A program made the position numbers and the translations under genes. From an uncultured Collinsella sp. (GTDB lineage: Bacteria; Actinomycetota; Coriobacteriia; Coriobacteriales; Coriobacteriaceae), in the NCBI GenBank assembly GCA_937896835.1, contig CALBOJ010000045.1:1-11448 (forward strand): a stretch of 11,448 nucleotides of DNA, read 5' to 3'. Positions 6,123 through 11,448 of this stretch are shown here, piece by piece; within the stretch, counting starts at the first letter, position 1; each line of letters begins with the position of its first letter. Under the pieces are notes generated by a model, which was given only the letters and a program-made list of their open reading frames with translations, was not told the DNA's origin and did not search any database.

Positions 6123-7061
6123 TTATCCGCGTAGGAAAGCGTATGCGCTGGTAGCTGCTATGGCTCCGTCCGAAACGGCGGTCACAACTTGGCGTAATCG
6201 CTTAGAACGGATATCGCCGGCAGCAAATAAGCCAGGCGTGCGGGTGACCATTGATTCGTCGGTCACAATGCCGCCGTCGGGCGCCAGATCCGCCAGATGT
6301 TCTACAAGCTCGGTATGGGGCTGCGTGCCAGCAAAGACAAAGATACCAAACGAACCAGGATCGAAGGACTCGGAATAGGTTTCACCGGTGTCGTTGTCCT
6401 TAAATGTGATAGTCGTCGGCATGGCCTCGCCCGATAGTTCCACAATACTAGTTTGGTACCTAACTGAAATATTATCTTTTGCGAGCACCTTTTGAACCAC
6501 GCCATCGGGGGCACGGAACTGATCGCGGCGCAAGACGATGGTCACGCTGCTGGCAATTTCTGACAAGAACAGGGCTTCCTCGCAGGCAGCATTGCCGCCG
6601 CCGATGACAAAGACCTGCTTACCACGAAAGAACATGCCGTCGCATGTCGCGCAGTACGAAACGCCACGACCGCGATACGTATCCTCGCCAACAAAACCAG
6701 CAAATCGCGGCATGGCACCCATGCAAGCGATAACGCTCGAGGCCAGCGTATCGCCCGTATCGTGATGCACCGTAAACAGCGCTGTATCGGCATCGTACTC
6801 GATGCCCGTCGCCATGCTCCACGTAACCTGCGCTCCCAGGCCCTCTGCATGTTGCTGAAAACGCTCGCCAAGCTCGGCACCGCTCAAGAGCGGAATGCCC
6901 GGATAATTCTCGACCTCATTGGTTGTGGCGATCTGTCCTCCCGACATGCCTTGCTCTATCACGGTCGTCGTTAGGTTGGCGCGCGCCGCGTAAATGGCTG
7001 CAGCATAGCCCGCAGGGCCGCCACCGATAATCGCAACATCAATCGGCTGATCGGTAGTCAT
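6123..7061 (-). CDS. trxB: Thioredoxin reductase
   Basis: This flavoprotein moves electrons from NADPH through FAD and a redox cysteine pair to thioredoxin, maintaining cytosolic thiols. The 312 residues are normal for the low-molecular-weight bacterial type. The FAD-binding GGGPAG lies at 13-18, and the active-site CATC (Cys137, Cys140) sits in the SYCATCDG context. The nucleotide domain has GGGNAACEEA (154-163) and LRRDQFR (177-183), and the C-terminal FAD motif is AAGDIRSKRLRQVVTA. I chose the ATG at 7061 because GAGAGGA lies six bases upstream; the frame is open to 7136 without a start signal. The usual histidine of HRRxxxR is leucine, while the arginines that hold the NADPH 2'-phosphate are kept. 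No thioredoxin gene is adjacent. The gene is divergent from the glycosyltransferase gene. Confidence 0.95.
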   Translation of the reverse strand: MTTDQPIDVAIIGGGPAGYAAAIYAARANLTTTVIEQGMSGGQIATTNEVENYPGIPLLSGAELGERFQQHAEGLGAQVTWSMATGIEYDADTALFTVHHDTGDTLASSVIACMGAMPRFAGFVGEDTYRGRGVSYCATCDGMFFRGKQVFVIGGGNAACEEALFLSEIASSVTIVLRRDQFRAPDGVVQKVLAKDNISVRYQTSIVELSGEAMPTTITFKDNDTGETYSESFDPGSFGIFVFAGTQPHTELVEHLADLAPDGGIVTDESMVTRTPGLFAAGDIRSKRLRQVVTAVSDGAIAATSAYAFLRG

Positions 7062-7136
7062 GGAATGTCCTCTCGTCGAAACATTGACGTTCTTTGCGCT
7101 CTTACCCAAATTTAGACGAACGTGACACTCATGCAC

Positions 7137-7142
7137 TACAAT
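7137..7142 (+). promoter_or_regulatory. Possible -10 element of the glycosyltransferase gene
   Basis: TACAAT (one mismatch to consensus) lies 36 bases before the ATG at 7179, in the 117-base divergent gap with trxB. No matching -35 is evident. The position fits the start at 7179 and argues against the open-frame GTG at 7122. Confidence 0.35.
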
Positions 7143-7178
7143 GATTCCTTGCGAAACAAAGATGAAGGGGAGTTATCG

Positions 7179-8480
7179 ATGGATCAAACGCAGACGAGCA
7201 ATGACGCTCCCCTGCCCACGCACAGCACTCCCCAATCGGAGCAAACCACGCTCTTGGCTCAACAAAAACCTCTCGTGACCATCGTGCACGCCTCGGTCGG
7301 CTCGGGCCACAAGGCCGCCGCAAATGCGATTGCGCAGGCATTCGACCTCATCCGCGGCACCAATAGCATCCCCGAAGATGTTGAGATTGACGTGCTCGAT
7401 ATCCTTGATTTTGGACGCATAAAATTCGACGGCAACAAAACGGCCGCTTCGTTTACCGGCGCCACGCGCCCAATTTATGACTTGACCTGGCGTTATACCC
7501 TTACCGGACACCTGCTTTGGGGCGGTGGCACGGCATGGTCGCGCATCATGTTCCCCGCATTTAACGAATACGTTCGGACTCGCAGGCCCATTGCCGTGAT
7601 AGCCACGCATATCACGGCAGCCAACGTTGCCGTTGGTGCGCGCGTCATTACGGGCATCGACTATCCCGTCATTTGCGTGCCAACCGATTACGAGGTCGAG
7701 GGTTGGTGGCCCCATAAGGACACCGACCTCTTCTGCGTGGCAAACGAGTTTATGGCCGAGACACTTCGCCCCCGTAAGGTTCCCGAGGCCAAGATCCGCA
7801 TTACGGGCATCCCCATTCGCGCTGGGTTTGATACGGGCTACAATCGCGAGGAAGAACTTGAGAAGTTCAATCTCCCCACCGGCAAGACCATTGTGCTGGT
7901 AATGGCCGGCGCCAGTTTGCCTCAACCGTACGTTCGCTTTCGCGCGGAGATGGACCGCACCCTCCCCTTCCTGCGCAGTTTCGAGGACATGCACTTTGTC
8001 TTTTTGCCGGGCAAGGATGCCGAATATGCCACTCGCCTCAAAACGCTCTTCGATGCCATGAAACTCGAGAACGTCACGGTTCTTGACTATGTCGATGACA
8101 TGGCAGCGCTCATGCACGGCTGCGACCTGGCAATTCTCAAATCGGGCGGACTCACCGTTACCGAATGCCTGTGCGCACACCTGCCGATGATTCTGCTAGG
8201 AAAGTCCTATGGCCAGGAAAAGGCCAACACCACCATGCTCACCGGCATGGGCGCCAGCATGCATGTCACCACCGCACGCGAACTCATCGTGACGTTGCGC
8301 CATCTCCACGATCATCCGGAGTCGCTCAAGGCACTGCTCATCAATGGCGAAGTACTGCGCCGACCACGCGCAGCCGAGGATATCGCCATCGCAACCATGG
8401 AACTTGTAGGCAAGCCCCAAAAACGTAAACGAGCCTTTTGCCGCTTCTACTGGGGCGATAAGCCAGCGCATATCCGCTAG
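7179..8480 (+). CDS. GT28 / MGDG-synthase-type glycosyltransferase
   Basis: This protein of 433 residues has a GT-B fold with two parts. The N-terminal MGDG-synthase-like domain contains HASVGSGHKAA (37-47), the family's SxGxGH acceptor-side loop. The C-terminal GT28 donor domain contains KSGGLTVTE (321-329), which corresponds to the KPGGxTxxE nucleotide-sugar site of UgtP and MurG relatives. Related enzymes glycosylate diacylglycerol to make membrane glycolipids (UgtP makes glucosyl-diacylglycerol, MGD1 galactosyl-diacylglycerol). The sugar and lipid used here cannot be read from the sequence. I see no signal peptide or membrane span, which fits a peripheral membrane enzyme. The first 30 residues are Gln/Thr-rich and probably disordered. 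The ATG at 7179 has AAGGGGAG six bases upstream. The gene stands alone, divergent from trxB and convergent with dut. Confidence 0.9.
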   Translation: MDQTQTSNDAPLPTHSTPQSEQTTLLAQQKPLVTIVHASVGSGHKAAANAIAQAFDLIRGTNSIPEDVEIDVLDILDFGRIKFDGNKTAASFTGATRPIYDLTWRYTLTGHLLWGGGTAWSRIMFPAFNEYVRTRRPIAVIATHITAANVAVGARVITGIDYPVICVPTDYEVEGWWPHKDTDLFCVANEFMAETLRPRKVPEAKIRITGIPIRAGFDTGYNREEELEKFNLPTGKTIVLVMAGASLPQPYVRFRAEMDRTLPFLRSFEDMHFVFLPGKDAEYATRLKTLFDAMKLENVTVLDYVDDMAALMHGCDLAILKSGGLTVTECLCAHLPMILLGKSYGQEKANTTMLTGMGASMHVTTARELIVTLRHLHDHPESLKALLINGEVLRRPRAAEDIAIATMELVGKPQKRKRAFCRFYWGDKPAHIR

Positions 8481-8490
8481 GCGAAAGTCC

Positions 8491-8594
8491 GCTGCTCGGC
8501 GGGAGCCGCCCATATATCATTCCATGCTCAAACATTCTCGCTGCGCTGCGAAACTGCGCGTGGAACGATATATGGGCGGCTCCCGCCGAGCAGC
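8491..8594 (+). repeat. Palindromic element, copy 1 (REP-like)
   Basis: The copy is 104 bases long with 34-bp arms (8491-8524 and 8561-8594) and a single mismatch. It begins 10 bases after the glycosyltransferase stop. The inner core (about 8511-8574) runs from CATATATCATTCCATGCTC to GCGTGGAACGATATATG, and its loop contains ATTCTCGCT and GCGAAACTG. The same core recurs in reverse at 8767-8839. The outer 20 bp of each arm (GCTGCTCGGCGGGAGCCGCC and its complement) are not shared with copy 2. No T run follows, so it is not a standard terminator. Confidence 0.9.
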
Positions 8595-8675
8595 TACGTA
8601 TACGTGCTAGCAGTTACACCAGATCCCCCACCATTAGAATCTGCAAAGGCAAAACCGGAAAGTATAAATACAGTA

Positions 8676-8738
8676 AGCCGACGCGACAAAGGGACTATTC
8701 CTTTGTCGCGTCGGCTAACTAGAATGTAATTTTTTTTC
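8676..8738 (+). terminator. Terminator-like hairpin between the two palindromic elements
   Basis: A 17-bp perfect stem (8676-8692 with 8700-8716) has a seven-base loop. On the + strand a run of eight T residues follows, but only about 14 bases past the stem, which is farther than usual. On the minus strand the stem is followed by a T-rich stretch (ACTGTATTTATACTTT). It is probably a two-way terminator for the glycosyltransferase and dut, which converge here. Confidence 0.65.
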
Positions 8739-8751
8739 AAGCGAGTAGCCG

Positions 8752-8854
8752 CCCGCCCGCCTCTCACATATATCGTTCCACGCGCAGTTTCGCAGCGAGC
8801 GAAGCGAAGCGAGAATGTTTGAGTATGGAATGATATGTGTGAGAGGCGGACGGG
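8752..8854 (-). repeat. Palindromic element, copy 2 (REP-like, inverted relative to copy 1)
   Basis: The copy is 103 bases long with 29-bp arms (8752-8780 and 8826-8854) and three transition-type mismatches, some of which keep G-U pairing on one strand. Its core, read on the minus strand, matches copy 1 almost base for base. The exceptions are two substitutions and about nine extra bases of a TTCGC-type short repeat in the loop (around 8795-8811). The outer arm bases (CCCGCCCGCCTCTCA and partner) differ from those of copy 1. It ends 16 bases from the dut stop codon. Confidence 0.9.
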
Positions 8855-8870
8855 AGGGATACAAGCGACC

Positions 8871-9314
8871 CTAGGCGACGCCGCTAGAACCGAAACCGCC
8901 GGCTCCTCGGTCGGTTTTGTCTAGTTCGTCTACTTCTACGAGATTGACCGTGGGGACTTCTTGGATGACGAGCTGGGCGATGCGGTCGCCTTTGTTGATC
9001 TGGATATTATTGGTGGGATCCAGGTTGATGAGGATGACCTTAAGCTCACCTCGATAGTGAGCATCGATGAGACCGGGAGTGTTGACTATAGACAGGCCCT
9101 GCTTTATGGCTAGGCCGCTGCGGGGCTGGACAAAGCCAGCGTAGCCATCGGGCAGCGCAATGGCCAAGCCAGTGGAGACCAAACGCCGCTCAAAGGGCTT
9201 GAGGGTACAGTCTTCGTTGGCGCGGAGGTCAAGACCGGCATCTGAAGGATGAGCGTATTTGGGAAGCTCGACGGTGGGATCGAGACGCTTAATGTTAACG
9301 GTAATGTTGGACAT
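8871..9314 (-). CDS. dut: dUTP diphosphatase (dUTPase)
   Basis: This enzyme hydrolyses dUTP to dUMP and pyrophosphate. It keeps uracil out of DNA and supplies the precursor for dTMP. The 147 residues match the homotrimeric family, and all five motifs are present: SDAGLDLRA (24-32), PRSGLA (64-69), NTPGLIDAHYRGE (78-90, with catalytic Asp84 and Tyr87), GDRIAQLVI (109-117) and RGAGGFGSSG (136-145). The ATG is four bases after the nrdR stop, and its ribosome binding site AAGGTGA overlaps that stop, so translation is probably coupled to nrdR. The pairing of dUTP removal with the ribonucleotide reductase repressor makes functional sense. Copy 2 of the palindromic element follows the stop. Confidence 0.97.
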   Translation of the reverse strand: MSNITVNIKRLDPTVELPKYAHPSDAGLDLRANEDCTLKPFERRLVSTGLAIALPDGYAGFVQPRSGLAIKQGLSIVNTPGLIDAHYRGELKVILINLDPTNNIQINKGDRIAQLVIQEVPTVNLVEVDELDKTDRGAGGFGSSGVA

Positions 9315-9318
9315 GAAA

Positions 9319-9762
9319 TCACCTTAGCTTGTCGAGCTCTTGCAGAAACTCATCGACGTCTTTGAAATCGCGATAGACCGAGGCAAAGCGAATGTAGGCC
9401 ACCTTGTCGATCTTGGCCAGACGCTTAAGCACCATATCACCCAGTTCGTGGGACGTTACAGCCGTCAGCGTACGGGAACGCAGCTCCACCTCGATATCAT
9501 CGATAATTTCATTGAGCTTCTTCGTGTCGATATCGCGCTTAATCGTGGCACGCATCAGACCGACCAGCAGCTTGTTGCGATCGAACCGTTGCTTTGACCC
9601 ATCGGATTTGATGACCTCAATGGGATCTTCGCAGCGCTCGAACGTCGTAAAACGATAATTACACGAGCAGCATTCACGACGACGCTTGATAGTGTTGTTC
9701 GACTCCTGCATACGGGAATCGACAACGCGGGTGTGTGCCTTGCCGCATTTGGGACAGCGCAT
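9319..9762 (-). CDS. nrdR: Transcriptional repressor NrdR
   Basis: NrdR represses ribonucleotide reductase genes in response to dATP/ATP. The 147 residues show an N-terminal zinc ribbon (Cys3, Cys6, Cys31, Cys34), followed by VVDSR, RRREC and RFTTFE, which are hallmarks of the family. An ATP-cone domain covers about 49-139. The start has an excellent ribosome binding site (GAGGAGGT), but it is unusually close to the ATG and partly inside an inverted repeat (9760-9797). The gene follows the LysM gene by 51 bases with no terminator, so the SOS-type promoter upstream may also feed it. The lexA / LysM / nrdR order is the same as Rv2720 / Rv2719c / Rv2718c in M. tuberculosis. I saw no NrdR box in this window, which fits targets located elsewhere. 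Confidence 0.97.
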   Translation of the reverse strand: MRCPKCGKAHTRVVDSRMQESNNTIKRRRECCSCNYRFTTFERCEDPIEVIKSDGSKQRFDRNKLLVGLMRATIKRDIDTKKLNEIIDDIEVELRSRTLTAVTSHELGDMVLKRLAKIDKVAYIRFASVYRDFKDVDEFLQELDKLR

Positions 9763-9797
9763 GGTACCTCCTCTTAAACGATAACAAGGGTACCATG
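9760..9797 (-). promoter_or_regulatory. Inverted repeat covering the nrdR start codon
   Basis: CATGGTACC (9760-9768) and GGTACCATG (9789-9797) are perfect 9-bp inverted repeats separated by 20 bases. In the leftward mRNA the second arm holds the ATG and the last bases of the ribosome binding site, so folding would hide the nrdR start. It could instead be a DNA operator. Confidence 0.5.
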
Positions 9798-9813
9798 CGA
9801 CCGACCCGAAATC

Positions 9814-10263
9814 TTACGAACGAGTCGGAACTTTCAGAACTGCACCAGCATCAAGAGAGCCGTGATCGAGGTGATTGACGCTACGAATCATGTCGGAAGT
9901 CTCCTGTGTGGAAAGGCCATCGATGGGATGCTCCTGGGCAAGCGACCACAGGGAATCGCCGGACTGCACACGAACCGTCTGATAGGTAACGTTGGCTACG
10001 GAATCGGCATATGCTGCGTGACGAGCAGAAAAAACTGACGTGGCGAGCACGAAGAACAGGGTGAACGCTACGGCAACAGCAACAATCGTCGAGGCCTTCA
10101 GGGATACAGGAGTCATAGCAACGGACGCACGCTGGGCGTGAACGGGCTTAGTGGCCACGGCCTGAAAATGAGAGCGGCCGCCCTTCACGACCGTGAAGGC
10201 AGGCGTGACGGGCGCCTCGAACTTAAGGGCGAGGTTTCCCTGGACCATATCCGCTGCATTCAT
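9814..10263 (-). CDS. Membrane-anchored LysM protein, probable SOS cell-division inhibitor (YneA/ChiZ-like)
   Basis: This 149-residue protein has a cytosolic N-terminal tail (1-55), one membrane segment (about 57-79) and a short linker. It ends in one extracytoplasmic LysM domain (about 96-146: TVRVQSGDSLWSLAQ, ending AGAVLKVP) that should bind peptidoglycan. Its place, divergent from lexA and upstream of nrdR, matches Rv2719c (ChiZ) of M. tuberculosis. B. subtilis YneA, also a short membrane LysM protein divergent from lexA, halts division during the SOS response. The promoter supports this: a perfect TTGACA -35 and a GATAAT -10 enclose a LexA box. I see no separate hydrolase domain. The start at 10263 has GAGAGGAG seven bases upstream. 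Division inhibition is inferred from context, not from a catalytic motif. Confidence 0.85.
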   Translation of the reverse strand: MNAADMVQGNLALKFEAPVTPAFTVVKGGRSHFQAVATKPVHAQRASVAMTPVSLKASTIVAVAVAFTLFFVLATSVFSARHAAYADSVANVTYQTVRVQSGDSLWSLAQEHPIDGLSTQETSDMIRSVNHLDHGSLDAGAVLKVPTRS

Positions 10264-10333
10264 TCTGTTCTCCTCTCGTTTGTTTTGACGAGAACTGTTT
10301 TATCAAGCCGCGGGGACAAAAAAGTCTAGCGCG

Positions 10334-10347
10334 GGAACGAGTGTTCG
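10334..10347. promoter_or_regulatory. LexA box (SOS operator) 2
   Basis: GGAACGAGTGTTCG reads on the minus strand as CGAACACTCGTTCC. It matches the Gram-positive consensus CGAAC-RNRY-GTTYC at all but one position. It lies just past the -10 of the LysM promoter, over the expected transcription start. Confidence 0.8.
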
Positions 10348-10353
10348 GTTATT

Positions 10354-10381
10354 ATTATCTTCGAACAGTTGTTCCTGTCAA
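10354..10381 (-). promoter_or_regulatory. Promoter of the LysM gene (possibly LysM-nrdR-dut)
   Basis: On the minus strand, TTGACA (10381-10376) and GATAAT (10359-10354) are separated by 16 bases. The -35 is perfect and the -10 has one mismatch. LexA box 1 fills 14 of the 16 spacer bases, so bound LexA should block RNA polymerase. Confidence 0.75.
10362..10375. promoter_or_regulatory. LexA box (SOS operator) 1
   Basis: CGAACAGTTGTTCC matches the CGAAC-RNRY-GTTYC consensus at all but one position; with its flanks it is TCGAAC-N4-GTTCCT. It lies between the -35 and -10 of the LysM promoter and about 50 bases before the lexA start, so it probably serves both genes. Confidence 0.88.
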
Positions 10382-10389
10382 GCAAAAAT

Positions 10390-10403
10390 AGAACATTTGT
10401 TTG
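10390..10403. promoter_or_regulatory. Weaker LexA-like box 3, close to lexA
   Basis: AGAACATTTGTTTG keeps GAAC-N4-GTTT but lacks the outer C on both sides. It lies 23 bases before the lexA start. If functional, it would tighten LexA autoregulation. The lexA promoter itself is not obvious; TTGTTC (10369) may be part of it. Confidence 0.45.
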
Positions 10404-10426
10404 GATTAGGTAGAGAGGAATCCCTG

Positions 10427-11071
10427 ATGGCTCGCAAAATTACCAAGCGTCAGCAGCAAATTTACGACTTCATCAAGGAATATCAGCAGGAGAAGGGCTA
10501 TCCGCCCAGTGTGCGCGAGATGGCTTCGGCTGTGGGCCTTTCCTCCCCTAGCACCGTACATGCGCATCTCTCCGCACTCGAAGCACGCGGTCTGCTCAAG
10601 CGTGACGCCACCAAGCCTCGCGCTCTCGAGCTCTTTGACGAGGACGGATCTTCCGTCTCCATCTCAAAGTCCGATGAGCCCACAGCGCCCCGCGGCACCG
10701 TATCGCTACCTCTCGTGGGCCGCGTCGCCGCAGGGATCCCTATCCTTGCCGAGCAGAATATCGAGGACACCTTTACCATCCCGACCGAGATCGCAACGGA
10801 CCAGGGGTCCTTTATCCTCGAGGTCCACGGCAATTCGATGATTAACGTCGGCATCTATAACGGCGACTACATCATCGTTCGCGAGCAGAAGAGCGCCATG
10901 AATGGCGAGATTGTCGTGGCCATGATCGATGGCTCCGCAACAGTCAAAACGTTCTACAAGGAGCAGGGTCGCGTTCGCCTGCAGCCCGAAAACGACGCCA
11001 TGGAGCCCATCTACGCGACAAATCCCACGATTCTGGGCAAGGTCGTCGGTTTGATGCGCCGGTTCTCGTAA
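10427..11071 (+). CDS. lexA: LexA SOS repressor
   Basis: LexA represses DNA-damage genes until RecA filaments stimulate its self-cleavage. The 214 residues show an N-terminal winged helix-turn-helix (about 1-70: ITKRQQQIYDFI, GYPPSVREMASAVGL, STVHAHLSALEARG) and a C-terminal S24 peptidase domain. The cleavage bond is Ala102-Gly103 (VAAGIP), the nucleophile is Ser137 and the general base is Lys174 (TVKTFY). The usual GDSM around the serine is GNSM here; the catalytic residues are unaffected. I chose the ATG at 10427 because GAGAGGAA lies six bases upstream. LexA boxes upstream indicate autoregulation together with the divergent LysM gene. The stop overlaps the next gene's start by one base. 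Confidence 0.97.
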   Translation: MARKITKRQQQIYDFIKEYQQEKGYPPSVREMASAVGLSSPSTVHAHLSALEARGLLKRDATKPRALELFDEDGSSVSISKSDEPTAPRGTVSLPLVGRVAAGIPILAEQNIEDTFTIPTEIATDQGSFILEVHGNSMINVGIYNGDYIIVREQKSAMNGEIVVAMIDGSATVKTFYKEQGRVRLQPENDAMEPIYATNPTILGKVVGLMRRFS

Positions 11072-11448
11072 TGCAAAAACGGATCACCGTCTTTGATATC
11101 ATTCGTGGGTTTACCATGCTGTCGATGGCGGGATTTCATGCCTGCTACGACCTTGCTTACCTATATGGTTGGGATATGCCCTGGTTTACCCAGACCATCC
11201 TCCAGGACATCTGGCGTGCCAGCATCAGTTGGGTATTTTTGTTTATTGCCGGCTGGATGTGCACCCTCTCGCGCAACAACATCAAGCGTGCCGCCAAATA
11301 TGCCGTTGCCGCTTTAGTTGTATGGGTCGCAACGACGCTCGTCTCAGTCGATGACTCGGTGAACTTCGGCATCATTTTCTGCATGGCGGCGTGGGTACCG
11401 TCAAGATTCTTTCGCAAATTGATCGAGGCGGCCTCGGCCCCGCCTTGC
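11071..11448 (+). CDS. DUF1624 / heparan-alpha-glucosaminide N-acetyltransferase-like membrane protein (partial)
   Basis: The 5' 126 codons are present and the gene runs off the window. It starts MQKRITVFDIIRGFTMLSMAGFHACYDLAYLYG. An R-x-x-x-x-D-x-x-R-G motif leading into a first membrane segment with an internal histidine is typical of the DUF1624 / HGSNAT catalytic-domain family of multi-spanning acyltransferase-like proteins. A second span follows (about 52-68, WVFLFIAGWMC), then a third (about 76-92), then NFGIIFCM, which is also family-like. The start ATG overlaps the lexA stop (TAATG), so it is probably translated by coupling after lexA. Its own ribosome binding site is poor. The substrate is unknown. 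The last 20 or so residues are less hydrophobic than I expect for this family; the window end prevents a judgement. Confidence 0.8.
   Translation, partial: MQKRITVFDIIRGFTMLSMAGFHACYDLAYLYGWDMPWFTQTILQDIWRASISWVFLFIAGWMCTLSRNNIKRAAKYAVAALVVWVATTLVSVDDSVNFGIIFCMAAWVPSRFFRKLIEAASAPPC

Noticed and set aside
7173..8180. 335-residue antisense frame in the glycosyltransferase gene
   Set aside because: The sense strand carries the glycosyltransferase motifs and a good start, whereas the antisense frame has no recognisable domain.
7179..8480. MurG
   Set aside because: The N-terminal HASVGSGH region and the overall length fit the MGDG-synthase/UgtP group better, and there is no cell-wall synthesis cluster around it.
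8491..8594. Insertion sequence or MITE with target-site duplication
   Set aside because: No direct repeat flanks either copy, no transposase frame is present, and the paired arms differ between copies.
8491..8854. CRISPR array
   Set aside because: There are only two copies, in opposite orientation, each a long palindrome, with no regular spacers and no cas genes nearby.
11380..11448. Frameshift in the DUF1624 gene near its visible end
   Set aside because: The last residues are less hydrophobic than expected, but no stop occurs, the alternative frame is not clearly better, and the gene is cut by the window edge.

Overview
The window is about 11.4 kb of ordinary chromosome from a high-GC Gram-positive bacterium. 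It is most likely a member of the Coriobacteriia, with Collinsella or a close relative as my best guess. This rests on actinobacterial gene clusters (PgsA2-like / GarA-like / FtsR-like; lexA / LysM / nrdR), Gram-positive LexA boxes, purine-rich ribosome binding sites and the moderate GC content. The genus is inferred, not proven. No phage, transposase, CRISPR array, tRNA or rRNA is visible.

Left part (1-5350, mostly + strand). The first ten codons of a leftward gene lie at 1-32, possibly an ABC transporter ATPase, behind a GC-rich structured leader. A 396-base divergent intergenic region holds a strong inverted repeat (243-301) and a probable promoter. Then come a CDP-alcohol phosphatidyltransferase, an FHA protein with a GarA-type phosphorylation motif, and a MerR-type regulator of the FtsR kind. 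These are followed by adenine phosphoribosyltransferase (apt), a secreted coiled-coil plus NlpC/P60 endopeptidase that ends at a terminator, and a DegV fatty-acid-binding protein with its own promoter.

Middle (5300-8870). Two leftward single-gene units encode a DUF1836 regulator and thioredoxin reductase (trxB), each with a terminator. trxB is divergent from a GT28 / MGDG-synthase-type glycosyltransferase. Between the glycosyltransferase and dut lie 390 non-coding bases holding two inverted copies of one palindromic element on either side of a terminator hairpin. This is the least ordinary feature of the window.

Right part (8871-11448). This is a DNA-integrity and nucleotide cluster. Leftward it carries a membrane LysM protein, nrdR and dut; rightward it carries lexA and a DUF1624 membrane protein. 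At least two good LexA boxes lie in the lexA/LysM divergent promoter. The closer one sits wholly between the -35 and -10 of the LysM promoter, so the LysM protein is probably an SOS-induced division inhibitor like YneA or ChiZ. nrdR (ribonucleotide reductase control) and dut (dUTP removal) lie downstream on the same strand, four bases apart.

I see no clearly new multi-gene system. The observations worth following are the paired palindromic elements, the GarA-like motif with one of its two threonines replaced, the operator layout at lexA, and an inverted repeat that could hide the nrdR start site.
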